NCBI GenBank assembly: GCA_900618425.1
Contig: UZAN01040510.1
Location: forward strand, 1 to 64,000
Direction of reading: 5' to 3'
Source of the DNA: Echinostoma caproni
Lineage: Eukaryota > Platyhelminthes > Trematoda > Plagiorchiida > Echinostomatidae
Length of the DNA stretch: 64,000 bases
How positions within the stretch are numbered: position 1 is the first letter of the stretch; each line of letters begins with the position of its first letter. Position numbers and translations under genes: made by a program. Under the pieces are notes generated by a model. That model saw only the letters and a program-made list of their open reading frames with translations, was not told where the DNA came from and searched no databases. This document shows positions 1 through 12,385 of the stretch, piece by piece.

Positions 1-56
<56 letters not shown>
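1..56. repeat. (GAT)n microsatellite
   Basis: Uninterrupted GAT/TGA trinucleotide repeat, 18 full units plus two bases, running in from the window edge, so its true length is unknown. No reading frame around it suggests a coding repeat. Confidence 0.97.
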
Positions 57-669
57 CTCTATCACACAACACTCTCACGAAAGTCGATTTGCAGGGAAGG
101 TTTTAATGTAATGTCGATCAGCATGAGTGCACACGTAAAGAGGATTGCGAGTAGGAATTTCTCCGAACTAAAATTACCGTAAATAGTATTCCATGTGGAA
201 CACATCTGACATGATAATATTTCTGTTTCAGTATACACTTGTACGTTGTATTATGCCATTTATTTGGAATATTTGTGTATGTGAAGAATAATGGATTTGA
301 ATCGATTATCTGATGAGTTCGCGAAAATGGAGTGTCAGCTAATAAGGGCTGGACAATTGTTTTTACCCATTTGGGCCAATTAGCAATGCAAATCAATCAA
401 TCTAACCGAGGATCAAACACATTTCCATCATATAAAGCTTAGTTCGCTGCATTTCAACTAATGCTTACTGCAGAACAAATCAGTTTAGATATCACAGGTG
501 TTGATAATCTAACACGGTATCAATTCACTCTTCCGCTTACGTGGTTACCAAGGCAATGCCAGACTGATGTAGACCTTTTGCTGACAAAGCAGAGGCTTTC
601 GGCGCTTGATTGCTATGGCCTCTGCAAATCTCAGCAGCCGTCCATTCGAGGTGGTGTAAACAACCCGAA

Positions 670-744
670 AAGAAGTCCCGTGGTCGGCTTGGTGGCCAGT
701 CTGCAGCAGATGGCGAGCAATTGATGATGCAGGTGTTCTGTGCG
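670..744 (+). repeat. 75-bp direct repeat, copy 1
   Basis: Identical over 75 bases to 864-938, with a 194-bp offset. The identity ends at a G/A difference (745 versus 939). The sequence is GC-richer than its surroundings. Copy 2 begins immediately after a lone N at 863, so the duplication may be a misassembly or gap-closing artefact rather than biology. Confidence 0.9.
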
Positions 745-862
745 GCTAGTTTGATGGGCTGGTTGTTCGTGTAACCCACAATCCGATCGGTTCGGGTTCG
801 TTTCATGCTGGTATATTATAGTATTTGGAATAGTATTTAAAATGGGATTCCAGAATTCGCGC

Positions 863-938
863 NAAGAAGTCCCGTGGTCGGCTTGGTGGCCAGTCTGCAG
901 CAGATGGCGAGCAATTGATGATGCAGGTGTTCTGTGCG
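863..938 (+). repeat. 75-bp direct repeat, copy 2, abutting a single N
   Basis: Second copy (864-938) of the 670-744 sequence. The undetermined base at 863 sits exactly at the left edge of the repeated block. Compare with copy 1 before treating it as a real tandem duplication. Confidence 0.9.
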
Positions 939-3900
939 ACTGGTGACAATCTTTAGCTCAACCAGGAAATCATACACTAAGGAAGTACTGAGCTTGGCAA
1001 TTAACTTCATTGGAGCGCATCAACAGTACCTATTCTTCAGCCAATCCGACCTCCCAAGTCCATCTATGTATTCTCAAAGCTTGCCTTAGAAATATATGCG
1101 GTCATTCATTTATTTTTAATCAAAATAAACCAACAGAGGCATATCTATATATTGACAGTGATGTACACCTATCTTCAACAGAAACTGATGGATGATTTAC
1201 GCGTGTTTTGCATCCCCAAATGAAGTAATATTTTTAAACTGTTCAACCGATAAATTATCACAAATATTTAGTGATAGCATTTCATACCGTTCTGTTTTGT
1301 GCACTATAAAAAGTTCACTCAAATATTCAGAAAGGAGGCCGTAATTGATTTATGACGGCCAAACTACAAATATGAGATTGCTGGTATGGGGGTGAGTAAT
1401 CAATTCACGATCAATAGGCAAATACTCCATACCTATCAACCATAATCCACACCGCACGTCACCAGCCTAGTTCTTATATTCAAGGCCGATGTTCGTTCGA
1501 AACCTACGATGCATCATTTCTCGGTATTTCACTTTTTTCCGTTAGGGGGGAGGGGCAGTTTTCCCGGCTGAGTGAAAACAAAATGTGTTGCACACACACA
1601 TTCAGACAGATTTTTGATTTTATGAATAGAATGGCTTAGAATGAAATTATCGGACAGAAAAGAATGAATACTGTATTTCCTCACAATAGCGGACACTGAT
1701 GTTACTCCGAAACCATACAAAAACAACACAAATATATATCACGCAAAATGCACATTTCCACTAAATTTTATTCATCATTTATGAAGGTCCCGGAATCAGT
1801 TTTTGCTTATTGCTTACACTGCCATCTAGTCCGTTTAGTTGGGTGTCTGTTCGGCACGGGAAGTTGCCAGTGAAGTTTTGGTGGAACGCGATTCAAACCG
1901 CTGTACAATCGAACGACAAATATACCAAATAGCGCAAACAATATTGAACACAGTTTGTCTATTTTAAGGTGAAATTAAGTCATTTTTTCCCGGTAGACCG
2001 TAATATATGTAGCTTTTTCCTATCAAGAAAGTAAACAGTCTGGTGGAGTTAAGAACCACCTGATGTTTGTTCGCTCCCATATCGTATGGCTGATCATGCA
2101 AAATTCTAAATCAAAATCAAGTGCCTATCTGTGTTCAAAATAAATTTTATAACTATTTGAACCGTGTGAAACGAAATGGGTTTACCGGCCATGCAATGTC
2201 AAACGGTTAATTATAAATTATTCAATACATTTACTATTTTTAAGAATGCAGAAACTGTTGACCTTTGTTTTTTGTTGGCGGAAATGAACGAGCGATTTTG
2301 ATTTCATATGTTTGATTGAATTCGATTCAAAGTGAGTTATTTTTCACATGATGCCATTTTTGTGCATAAATTCTGGAGTTCAGTATATAACACCTCGGAG
2401 ATCAAACAGTTAACTTAAGTGTCTCGCTTTTGACACACTGTTAAAATAAACATCAATAGAATGTAGGGATCGTAACTGTACTAAACTATGGAGAACCGTT
2501 GTACTCTAAGAAACATAGAAGGGAAAATTCGTTTGAAGAGAAAAAGATGGTATCCATATATCCAAGAGCTTAACGATCAATGTATTGATTATTATAAAAC
2601 AGGAAAGTTTGAGGAGCTTAACCAAACGTCTGAATCTGAAAGTAACGTTACTGTTGAAGCTGGGTCAATTTTTCTTGTTTAGAATTCCAAGATAACAGTT
2701 AGAAATCAAGGGTGTGACTGGTGAACCGAATGATTGTTTTTGATTCCTTAAATTGTTCGGTAAGGAAATTAAAAATTGATAAATTTGAGGTAAAAATAGT
2801 GCCTGATTTTGGAAATAATCGTTCATGTACATTTGTTTTTTATCGCAAATTATGGTGCATAATCTACCGTTACAAAAAGTAATAATAATAAATCCCCACG
2901 TATTCTTCAAGCTACAATTGACAAGTGATTAGGCTTAAAAATATTTCAGAAATATCAAATGTTTGCCATGACAAAAGTATCATTGTGTTGAGGTGGTTAT
3001 TTCTTACTTGGTGCTTACTTTCATATTCGGTGTATGATCTAGCAATAGCGATTTTTATCAAATACATTAGGCTTCTAAAGTGGCCTGGTTTGAATTGAGA
3101 ACGTTACTTTCTCCGTAATTCGGATTGCATAATCAGATGCGTTTTTGTACTACAGAGCAGATTTTTCAACACGATCAATAAATGAATCGCAAGCATGTTA
3201 TTTTGCTTAATGATGTCTCTGAGATTCTCGAGAGCAGTGAGTATCACAAACCGAAATCCATTCAGTATGGAACAATTTACATACATTTTTCTGCAACAAG
3301 CCTCGTTGAATGAGAAACGGTTAGCACGTGAAAGGTGATCAACTGAAATCAGGGGTGAAGATAAAATGTTAGAAAGATATTGTTGTGATTGGGTCTTCTG
3401 AGTTTTTACCCTTTTATTATATCCGATTGCTGAGATTCATTCTGATTTACCCCTCGTCATCATTTGGGCACTTTCGGGGGCTGAACGAGGGTTTAGGTAA
3501 ATTCAGCAATGCCGATCGTACCACCAACACCGAAGATATCACTACTTCTGTAGATAAAAGGGTTGCACGAACATTGCTCAGCTGGGAAAGAAGAAACGGC
3601 ACAATAATGTTTACTGTCGTCTTGGTTTCAGAGGTTCATTCACGTCTTCATTTACACTAGAAACGGATGACTAACCAAGTCAAAATTGCCTCCTGTACGG
3701 TACCGCCAGGTTGAATGAAGGTGTGGTATACCATATAAAATACAAATTGTAGCAAGATTGATCTGTCTGTTGACTTCTGCCTAGAAACACTCATTATCTT
3801 ACAAACCCAAGGTCGGTTCTGAAGTGAGGAAACTTGTTTAGTGCAAGAATGACATTGAAAGTGAGTTAATAGGGTTACATAGTATAAAACTGGGACCCTG

Positions 3901-5344
3901 AAATAACCAAATCACGGGTTTATAAGGGGCTTTGAATCTGTCGGCAAATAGTTCTCCAATTTTTCGCATCTTTTCTTGTGACAGTTTTAAGTCCACTGAT
4001 CGGCGTTTGGGATTGGTTCTTCCTTTTGAATATTGTGAGAATCCACCAAATGCTATCTCTCACGATTCGAGTTATGTGAGTAGTATCTTGCACTTTTCGC
4101 GATAGATTTTCAAACAATCTTGGAATATTGAAGTGTTCTTTTTCGATCTCAGTTATTTTCTACAACCCAAATAAATTGCACACTTTCATTATTCACTCCT
4201 AATTTTATAGAAATCAGTAACATGTTACGTGTGAACTCACCTTCGATGAGGGTGAGCTTGTTCGCAGATTACTGTCACAATCAAGCGATTTAACAACATA
4301 TTTGTATTGAAGCACTCCAGCAGATTCTAAGTGCTGGGTTGTTTCACTCTAGAATAATCACAGGTTTCTCACGAAAATCGTCATTTAATAAATCCCTGTA
4401 ACTTTTATTGATTGCTCAATAAAATGATTATGGTAGGTACAACAAAGGCTACAGTCTGGCAGGCCTAATCGTGTCAAATCAATCCAAATCCTTATAGGGA
4501 ACCTGGTTTGATAGGACGTTTTCCGATCCGAGTTAGCAGATAGACAAATGTTTCTCTTAACTGAGTGATAATCATTGAGTATGACATCTGAGCAAACTAA
4601 GATTGACAATTCAGTTCAGTCTGAGTGCGAACTGATCCCGCACAGTGGAACACACACGCATACGAGATTTGTAGTTCCAGTCGCCCAGAGCCCAATGGAT
4701 GTGTACTAATACTCAAAAGCTTTAACAACCGTCAAGCCCCTGTGTGTGGGGCTTATCCAATTTACGGTTGATTAAATGAACTTGGGATTGTACTCAATGA
4801 TGAAGTATGAAGGATAGTCAGTTGAAAATCTATATAACTCACCCAACATACGTACTCATACGTTGTAGGCTGAAGGAAATCGGATTGAAAGTAACTTGTC
4901 TTAGATGTATTTTAGTTCACCCTATGGAATTCTACGCATCGATTCCACCATGTGCCTTCTAATCGAGATCTTGACGATTCCATTTGTTTCACATTTAACT
5001 AGATTTCAGAAACTAGACTCCTTAGATTGAGTAGCGTATGAACCAACAGCATTCCATTAAAAAAGAACGCGTCAATCTGAGGACATGGAAAGTGAGTATG
5101 TGAATGAGTTGCTGTCAAAGAAGCGGGAGCAGTGGAATTTCCGATAGGAACATACCACCTTCTTCAGAAACGTCTGTTGCCTAACCGCCGGTAATTTTGG
5201 TCTAACTGGAGCACGTACTTGACCTCAATGGGTCAGATACAGGAAATCTCGATGAGAAGAAGGACAAGCGTAGCGTTTAAATGGTTCACGCATGACCTCG
5301 AACGAACCATTCGACCCTGCTGGCAATAAAAGTCTTTCACTTAA

Positions 5345-5471
5345 ATAAGGTGCCCAATTGAAACTTTTTGTTCCTTAAGCACTGTATACAATTCGATCCC
5401 ACCAGGGGCTACTGAACTTTTCACAGTCAGCACAAAAACTTCAAATCTACCAAAAAAAACATCAGAACAAT
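5345..5471 (+). mobile_element. Decayed tRNA-derived SINE (tail family of the 26.2-kb element)
   Basis: A B-box-like sequence at 5391-5400 (ATTCGATCCC) is followed by a tRNA-acceptor-like end (ACCAGGGGC), then a tail beginning CTACTGAACTTTTCACA. The tail aligns across about 60 nt with the tails at 26501-26618: CTGAACTTTTCACA, ACTTCAAATCT, CAAA blocks and a final GAACAAT. The 5' tRNA half is too eroded to show a convincing A box, so the left boundary is approximate. The shared order (T-arm, acceptor end, tail) makes it an older copy of the same family. Confidence 0.65.
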
Positions 5472-8290
5472 AGAACCCAGTATATTGTGAAAAAATTGAC
5501 TAAATAAAAATCATTTCGAAAACGATAGTAAAACTGTACGAATTGTACGTGATTGATGATATAGAAATCTACTTTTTGCTGATATTTCGGATACTCAACG
5601 TAGCCAGTGGTACCTGTATAAGGCTGGAGTAATTTTCTGCAGCGAAGAGGTTATTTATTGTAAAATGAATATTGCATGTTCAATAATCCCTTGGAACCCC
5701 TACAAAAACGTATCACCTTTCTCAAAAGTTAACGATTTTAGCGATCCGCTGCACATCTACTCACTTATTCGTTCAAACCATGAATACGAATACTCATACA
5801 CTGTCTCATTTCCTTTCCTATAATGTACCAAAGAAGAATTTCATTTGTTTGTAAGTTAATTTGGGACAATCCCTCTGACTTTAGTTAGATTTAACTCTGA
5901 GTTAAAGCAACACATTAGAATATCACCTGTTTACAATTGCTCCTTGTATTCAGCATCCTAAAGACTGGAAGAATATCTCGCTTGTGAAATGTTTACCCTA
6001 AATGAGAACTTCAAGAACTTAGTGTTAGTAAAAAAGGCAAATTTTCAGCAGTTATCTCACTCTTCAGATTGCTTCTTGTGAATTTACTGGTATCGTTGTT
6101 TCAGAAATCAAACTCACATCTTATTTATTTTCAAACTTATGAATTAGATTAAAAACACCTCGCACCATTCTGGTACTAGATTTTGTAAGTTGTAATTTCA
6201 TCACTTGAAGAAATACTTCCACATTCATTCACTTCTTATTCTTCGCCATTGTCATTACCTGAATGTAAAAGTGCTGCATCTTTCTCAAAACTTGAAATTC
6301 GTTATTTTTTTTTTAACTTCACTCCATTTATTCTGATTGGGGTGCCCTGCTCTTCACAGGCACCCCATCAAAACCCATCAGGATTCACTTTTCCAGCCCC
6401 AGCAACAGGGGGGGGGGGGTATGCGAGTTCAATTGGTGCGGTTGAAAGCTACGATGAATAAACGGAAGTGGATTTATTAGTATGATCACATGTGAGATTT
6501 GACTAGGAGTGCCTCTTCAATAGCTACCACCAATAATTGACTGGACATTACAGTACAATTAGTATTTATTACCAGTTTTTATAGTAGAATTCAAATCGAC
6601 TTCATTAAACTACCTCATCGTACTCCCGTAAAGTAGTAGTAGGTGAACAAATGATTGAATATTAAAGAAAATTATGACTAGATCTGGATCGGGTCTCTGT
6701 ACTGAATAATCATGGATCACAACCGAAAACCAAAACACTCTTGTTTATATTCAAGATCTCTGTATTACACCGGGACAATCCAGAACAACGAGCTGAGGAC
6801 AAAGTGAATGTCGACAGAAGAATATCAATCCAATTGTACCCGTCAATATTCCAACACCCTTATTCAAGTCTTCATGCGTTAATCTAATAAAATTCATTGA
6901 GTAAATTGAAAATATTTATATATATATTGCTTATAACCGTTGCGACACAAAACCCAATAATGGGGTTCAACGTAAAATAAAAATAATCGCCGGGAATCAT
7001 TTATTCAGTTGTAATTGGAAAAGCTACAACAAACAACTTATCGTTTTACGCACAAACGGGTTGCACCAACGGTTGCATGCAAGTTACGCCATCGCTTTTG
7101 TAAAGGGTGGAGTGGTCCACTGTCAGTCATTGAAGTTTCAGAAATTAAAATGTTTTTACCGACGCGAATACGTTAGTTCTGCGAAAGGACAACAACTTAG
7201 ACAGTGAATGGGTTGGCGGAGATCGTCACATATTTTTCACTTTATATTTTAAAACCTGTGTAAGCTTATAACGTTACATTGAGGTCATCCATAATCACAG
7301 TTACATACCAGAGATGTCGAGAAATGAATGATTTGAATACATAATAAATACTGAAACCTAATCCAGTCCTTCAAATAATTCTCAATAAAATTCAGTTGTA
7401 TTTAAGCTTAGTTACTAATGGCGAGCCGATAAATTTTGTTCAAAAGATATTTCGAAACCCGTGTTCAGTATGATTAGGAACAACATAAACCGCCCCGGAT
7501 TTTCTAATTTTCAAAAGAAAAGACCATAACGCATTACTGCACGATGATTTGATAAAAGAACCATGTCGTTTTACCCCTCCTTCTTTTTGTATGCCTAGTT
7601 GTATTTTACTTTTCTGTTTTGCGATGCTAAAGCCCTGCAGTAATTCACCACGTTAAGATACGGCGAAATAATCCTGGACATAAATCGTGCAATATTATGA
7701 TATCGTCATTTCTGTTGATATTGTTGTGGTGAAAGGCTTGCTCCCAGTTTTCCCATTCTGCGCTAATTTTGTTGAACACTGGCTTCTTATAAACAAAACC
7801 GTACTATTACACATTTAATAGTTCAACCAGTATTATAAAACACTTCATTATTAGAATTTTTTAGCGTTTCACAATTGCAACATGACCTCATTTTAACATT
7901 TGGAACATGCCGGATAATCTAAATTTTCCAGATGGTAGTGCGTTTTTGTAACTTTGTAAACAATTAAATAATCTGAGAGATAAAGACACGAAAATACGCA
8001 GCTTTAGTAAATCGAAGAATTCGTGATGCAGTTATGTTCAATGATGGAATAAGAAACGAATGGTAACTCGACCTGTAATTTGAAGCATCTAAATCGCCAT
8101 TGAGCATTGCACTACTCATGAGTAAACGAGCTGTGAAATAATTTGTTAATACTGGATTTTCTACAAGGTATTAGGTGTTAACAATATTGCTGTTGGAGAT
8201 CACATACTGTTACAACTTCTTTATATTATTCGTTCATAAGAATCGTCAGTTATTTAACTTTCAGCTCTACGAATCCTTTACTTGAAAAGG
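5472..8290. other. Non-genic stretch with a small GC-rich hairpin and a G12 run
   Basis: No gene recognised. Features that stand out are a perfect 8-bp inverted repeat (6339-6346 with 6359-6366, GGGGTGCC/GGCACCCC) and a homopolymer of 12 G at 6408-6419. The frame spanning them (6249-6461) is a by-product of these low-complexity sequences. Confidence 0.6.
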
Positions 8291-8366
8291 TAGCCATGCC
8301 AACTAAGTCGAAATATATGAATCTAGGTGTACCAGGTGCTCAGTTCGAATCAGTAATCGCCATGGG
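8291..8366 (+). repeat. Possible tRNA-like sequence (SINE head remnant)
   Basis: An A-box-like TAGCCATGCCA at 8291-8301 (two mismatches to the pol III consensus) and a B-box-like AGTTCGAATCA at 8342-8352 lie 51 nt apart. The ends CCATG and CATGG can pair in the position of an acceptor stem. No hammerhead core follows at the spacing seen in the 40.3- and 45.4-kb SINEs. Each match is weak and chance cannot be excluded. Confidence 0.3.
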
Positions 8367-9443
8367 TAGCAGCGACGAAGAATAGTTATCAATTATAGCG
8401 GGAAGATTTATTCACACGGTTGAAAATGCCCTGAGAATGGAAAAGAAAAGTACACGATTGCTTATGAAAGTATTATCATAAGTTGTTGCGCAATGGTTGT
8501 CTTATCATTGAGTTAGTTCAATTATGAGACCGGAAACGTCAATTCTATTGGCTTCTAATCTTCCGTTATATACTGAAAGTTCTGGTGCATAAATATCTCC
8601 ATGGAGGTAATAGTTAAGTGCAGTTGGATAAAATTCGTTTCCTAACACGTTTTTGTTCGATAACCTATATAATGAAATGGCTTTGATATTATCTCATTGA
8701 GGGTAGATTTCTCAAGCAGATAGAAAGGCATTTTCACCAAGGAACAATGTCAGTCTCGCTGCATGTTCGATAAAATTAAAAAAAATGGTCATGCTACAAA
8801 AGACGATTCTGGTCTCTTGAAATTCATTTTTTTAATTTCTAATCTATTTGAACTCCAGTACATAGCTGTTTTGCCATCTTGCTTCGGGCTCGGATGCCCA
8901 CAATCTTTAGAATTCGGTTGCTCTATCCTTAACTGTTTTTGATGATGCAGAGTTGTTGAGATCAAACAAGTTAGAACGTATTTTTATCAATTCCTGATTA
9001 GTTTAGTCGATGAAAAATTGTTCTAATCACCTAGTTACAATCTTATCGTTAGGACGCTTTTCCGTATCGTTTTACACATGTCATTTTTGCAGGATATTCC
9101 ATCAACAACGTAAGGGACAAATTTATTGACGGAATAATCTTTTTTTGTTTACTTCAGTAATGGTAAACTAGAATTGTCTGTAAATAAAACGGCCACTGGG
9201 GAATTGTCCGAGTGATGATGTTTTTCTGGGTCATCTTTTTCATCTTGCTTTCTTTATTCTTTTTTCCAAGGAAAAGATTCATAAAATGGACGATTATAAG
9301 CAGGGTTTTTCTCTCTTTTCAACTGTGACCCACACAGGATTGTCAACGTATCATCTAGGGGACAGCACAGTTTACCCGGTCATTATAGGGAACCGATAAA
9401 TTCAATTCACGGGGTAACGACAGATTATATATCATCTTCCACA
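8367..9443. other. Non-genic stretch upstream of the CR1 element
   Basis: No gene, RNA or repeat recognised. Frames are heavily interrupted. The 5' truncation point of the CR1 element lies near its right end. Confidence 0.55.
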
Positions 9444-10640
9444 CAATATCAGTCAGCCGTCACTCTCCTTCCAGTGTTGTCCAAAGCCATGGAATGTACT
9501 GTTGCAGATTGTGTAATGGATCATCTGGAGAAGGATGACTTACTATCCCCAGCCCAGCACGGGTTTCCAAAAAATCGTCCATGTGCAACTAACGTGATTT
9601 TGGCTCGAGACGATTGAACTCATGCTGTAGACCGAGGCAAAGGGGTAGATGTTATTTACCTGGACTTCTCTAAAGCATTAAATAGAATAAATCATCAAAT
9701 ACTGATACGGAAGCTGAATATCTATGGAATCGGTGGACTCGTACTTGGCTGGATCGAGGAGCTCCTTCGCCTACGTACAATGTCAGTTCGTGTTTCCGAT
9801 TCACTTTTTGATCCAATAGATGTCAACCGTGGGGTTCCACAGGGATCTATTCTAGGCCCACGTCTTTTCCTTGCCTTTATAAATGATCTTCCAGACGTCC
9901 TCAGACCACAAACTCTGCTGTTTGCAGACGATGCCAAAATATGGAGAACAATAACAAAACCAGAAGATTCATTTGATCTCGAGAACGTTATTCCTACACT
10001 CTAGGATACGAAACTGTGTCTCATGCTCCATCCGAGAAGGATCTGGGAGTAGTCATTCGCGCAGACTTGAGGTGCACCACAAACTGTTCCATGGTATCAT
10101 CTATGGCGGCAAAACAGGTTGAAATGTTCAAACGTGTTTTTGGATCGTTTGAGCCGGCTTTGTTTCCACGTCTGTTAGCCACATATATCCATCCATACAC
10201 CGAGTACTCAATTCAGGCCTGGAACCCATGGCTGCCGCGAGATCGGAAGGCACTTTAACATCCACAGAGAATGGCTACCAAGATGGTCAAAGGTCTACAT
10301 TCCAAAACCTATGGCGAAAGATTACAGCTACTGGGGCTATACTCGTCTTAATATCGTCAAATCAGAGGCGATATTTTACTGTATCGGATTTTCCAACAGC
10401 CCAAACATCCATGTAGATCTCATTTGGTCTTATCAACCAGTGTTCAACTCAGAGCGCATCGACTAAAGTTGGCACTCTAAAAGAGCTGTCTCGACTGTAA
10501 GTGCCATTCGTTTGCAGTCAGTGTGCAGCGAATGGAACTCTCTACCACCTCACGTGGTCTGTGCACCACAATTAGTATCTTTGAAACGTCAGGTTGATGC
10601 TGCTCTGGCAAACGTTCTGTTTCAAAACCCAACTACATAA
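9444..10640 (+). pseudogene. CR1 ORF2 reverse transcriptase, disrupted
   Basis: Seen in order: the RT entry motif LLPVLSKAME (frame of 9489), QHGF, DFSKALN (first catalytic Asp region), RGVPQGSILGP, and FADDAKIW (the catalytic Asp pair is intact). Damage: an in-frame TGA at 9615-9617 inside the palm; then, after ENVIPTL and a stop at 10002-10004, the reading jumps to another frame at SEKDLGVV, which in CR1 proteins normally lies about 60-70 residues later. An internal deletion of RT thumb coding sequence near 10005 is therefore inferred. The C-terminal part (TYIHPYTEYSIQAWNPW, then ATKMVKGLHSKTYGERLQLL) carries TAA stops at 10256, about 10367 and about 10490, and a frameshift near 10520 precedes the conserved end ALANVLFQNPTT. 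The family assignment rests on motif order and the C-terminal domain typical of CR1. It cannot encode a working enzyme. Confidence 0.88.
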
Positions 10641-10845
10641 TATATTCTCCTGTGCTCTTCAAAAACATTACATTGCTATTTTACTTTCATGGACTAACTG
10701 TAATCTTGTGAATCGTGTTCTGAACTAAAGTGTAAACACCCTATGGGATTTGATAAGCGAAGTCTTTGTAAGTGATAAGATTATTTTGCAATCAGATCGT
10801 TTTTCGGTCACGATAACACGTTACGGTAAATGATAATAATAAGGT
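9444..10845 (+). mobile_element. 5'-truncated CR1-type non-LTR retrotransposon
   Basis: The element begins inside the reverse-transcriptase domain near 9444, runs through the RT palm and the C-terminal region, and keeps its ancestral ORF2 stop at 10638-10640. A 3' tail of about 200 bp follows, ending in a short ATA/ATAA-rich tract near 10825-10843. Loss of the 5' part (ORF1 and the APE endonuclease) with a short A/T-rich microsatellite-like 3' end is the usual outcome of CR1 retrotransposition by target-primed reverse transcription. The exact 3' end and the target site are not certain. It lies in the same orientation as the Penelope-like element starting about 600 bp downstream. Confidence 0.85.
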
Positions 10846-11456
10846 AATTTTTACACGGGCTCCTCTTTTGGGGTCAACCGAGACCAAATGTCTTTCAACA
10901 TTCACAGTCAAATGCGGAAAAATAAACTACCTGCATCTTACAAGTATTGTTACCATTATTCTCTTTTGCTTCAAAAACAAAAGCTCATCACAGGTTTTGA
11001 TCAGATTTGTAAAACCTAAATTCGATTTCAACCTTTCGCCGGGATTGTTAATTTGCTTGCAAACGTTTCATCACCAGCTGAGGTGAAATCTTCGGTATCT
11101 GGCGTGTCACGGATCCGCCCATACCCGTTCGCTTATATATGTTCCCCTCCACCGACTACTTTCCCTCCTTTCTAAAGAAATCAACTTTGTTGGCCGTTGA
11201 ACCGATGCGAGGGAGTAAGATTATTGTGGGGTTGTTCTTCTGTGTTGATTATGGTTTTCGTCCCTTCTGAGGTCATTCTCAAAAAACCTCCATCTGTTTA
11301 AAGATCATGTGCAAATCGATGAAAATGATAACTGAGGTCCTCCTTCTCTCCCATCGCGGATCACACATGATGAAAAACGAATCTTTGTCTTTTTATGGGC
11401 GGCAACTTCAGTTTCAGAAATATCACAAACACTGAATGCTTGGGAGAACTAAAATA
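10846..11456 (+). other. Spacer between CR1 and PLE, possible PLE 5' region
   Basis: No intact gene. The frame ending at 11086 reads KPKFDFNLSPGLLICLQTF and the DNA has an imperfect hairpin, TCACC-AGCTGA-GGTGA, at 11071-11086. Its position just upstream of PLE coding sequence makes a PLE pseudo-LTR a reasonable but unproven reading. Confidence 0.35.
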
Positions 11457-11460
11457 AATT

Positions 11461-12385
11461 CACAAATCGCCCAAGGTCCTTGAAGATGCCAAACAAACCA
11501 TCCCACAAAGAAACGTCCCAGCTCCATTACCCAGAGAAGAATTTAAATAGACAGCTATTTGAGGGGATAAAGAACCTAAAACACTGAAGGTGAACAAAAA
11601 TATCGTCGTTCTCATGGCAGATAAATGACTAACCGCTGTGCTCATGGACAAAACTGACGACATTCAAAAGAGTAAGGAACTACTTCAAGATGCATATATG
11701 TACCGCCGAATCGACAAACAACATTCCACAAAACCGGGAAAAAAAATCAACACCATATTGAAACGACTGGAAAAACTGCATCAAACAACCGCAGCACTAG
11801 GGAACAAAAGTCAAAAATTCCGTTATCTACTGCCGAAAGTACAAAGAAAAGTGATTCCCCCGAGACCAAACGTCTCCATTCCAGGAACAGCCACAAGTTA
11901 TAAAATGAATTATGTAAATGACTAAAGCCGTTCATCGCAGGATAAAAACAGAGCGTGATGAAAGCGAGGTAGTTCTTAGACAAGCACAAAGCTGTCAATA
12001 TCCCAAAAAATGAGGTGATGGCTTTCTTCGCCTTCACCAATTTTATCACTTCAATCTACTTGCACCCGGCAATATCCATGTTGCGGTAGTTGATACATGA
12101 GCACTCACCTAATTAACGAATGAAACCAGTTGCCATCGACAAACCCATGAAATCGTGCATGAAAAGTACTTCAGATTCGAGGGCGAAATCTATGCACAGC
12201 TGAAAAGGATATCAATCAGATTATCAATTTCTGTATTCATAGCCGAAGCCGTTATACGAAGGCTGGCGAGAGGTGTTGTGTTAGGAGCCTGTTCGGAAGA
12301 ATCCAAGCTAACTGCAACACTGACACACTCGAGAAGAAAGGAGACAGAAGAATCGCTCGCAATGGCTACACCAGTGACGTTTTAA
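11461..12385 (+). pseudogene. PLE reverse transcriptase, disrupted
   Basis: The longest open piece is 11638-11925 (VLMDKTDDIQKSKELLQD, DAYMYRRIDKQ, NTILKRLEKLH, then LPKVQRKVIPPRPNVSIPGT), which follows the PLE order from the N-terminal extension to the LPKVHK-PLRPIVS motif. The same frame continues upstream to 11461 with a TAG, a TGA and a second TGA in between. Near 12018 a different frame gives MAFFAFTNFITSIY where PLEs have SFDVTSLFTSIP, so the first catalytic Asp is replaced. At 12155 another frame gives YFRFEGEIYAQLK and FIAEAV. The YxDD block should follow but is absent: the sequence passes directly to the connection region (CNTDT, ARNGYTSDVL near 12310-12385). A deletion of the catalytic palm near 12280 is inferred. 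Confidence 0.8.

Larger units (their letters stand above)
57..5344. other. Non-genic stretch with a 75-bp duplication
   Basis: Apart from the 75-bp duplication (670-744 and 864-938, listed separately) I recognise nothing here. Open frames are short (under 95 codons) and none shows a known domain. The frame at 2488-2682 (64 codons, rich in Lys/Arg then Glu/Ser) has no recognisable family. A 7-bp GC-rich hairpin at 4734-4754 is within chance expectation. Confidence 0.6.

Noticed and set aside
311..330. CTGATGAG followed by CGAAAA, like a hammerhead core
   Set aside because: Stem II would have a single pair and neither stem I nor stem III forms with the flanks. An 8-mer match is expected about once or twice in both strands of this window.
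1488..1505. CGTTCGAAACC, close to a B box
   Set aside because: No A box upstream and no tRNA-like stems.
8520..8545. GGAAACGTC, like the 3' half of a PLE hammerhead
   Set aside because: The upstream sequence lacks a CUGANGA core and any stem II; the octamer is expected by chance.
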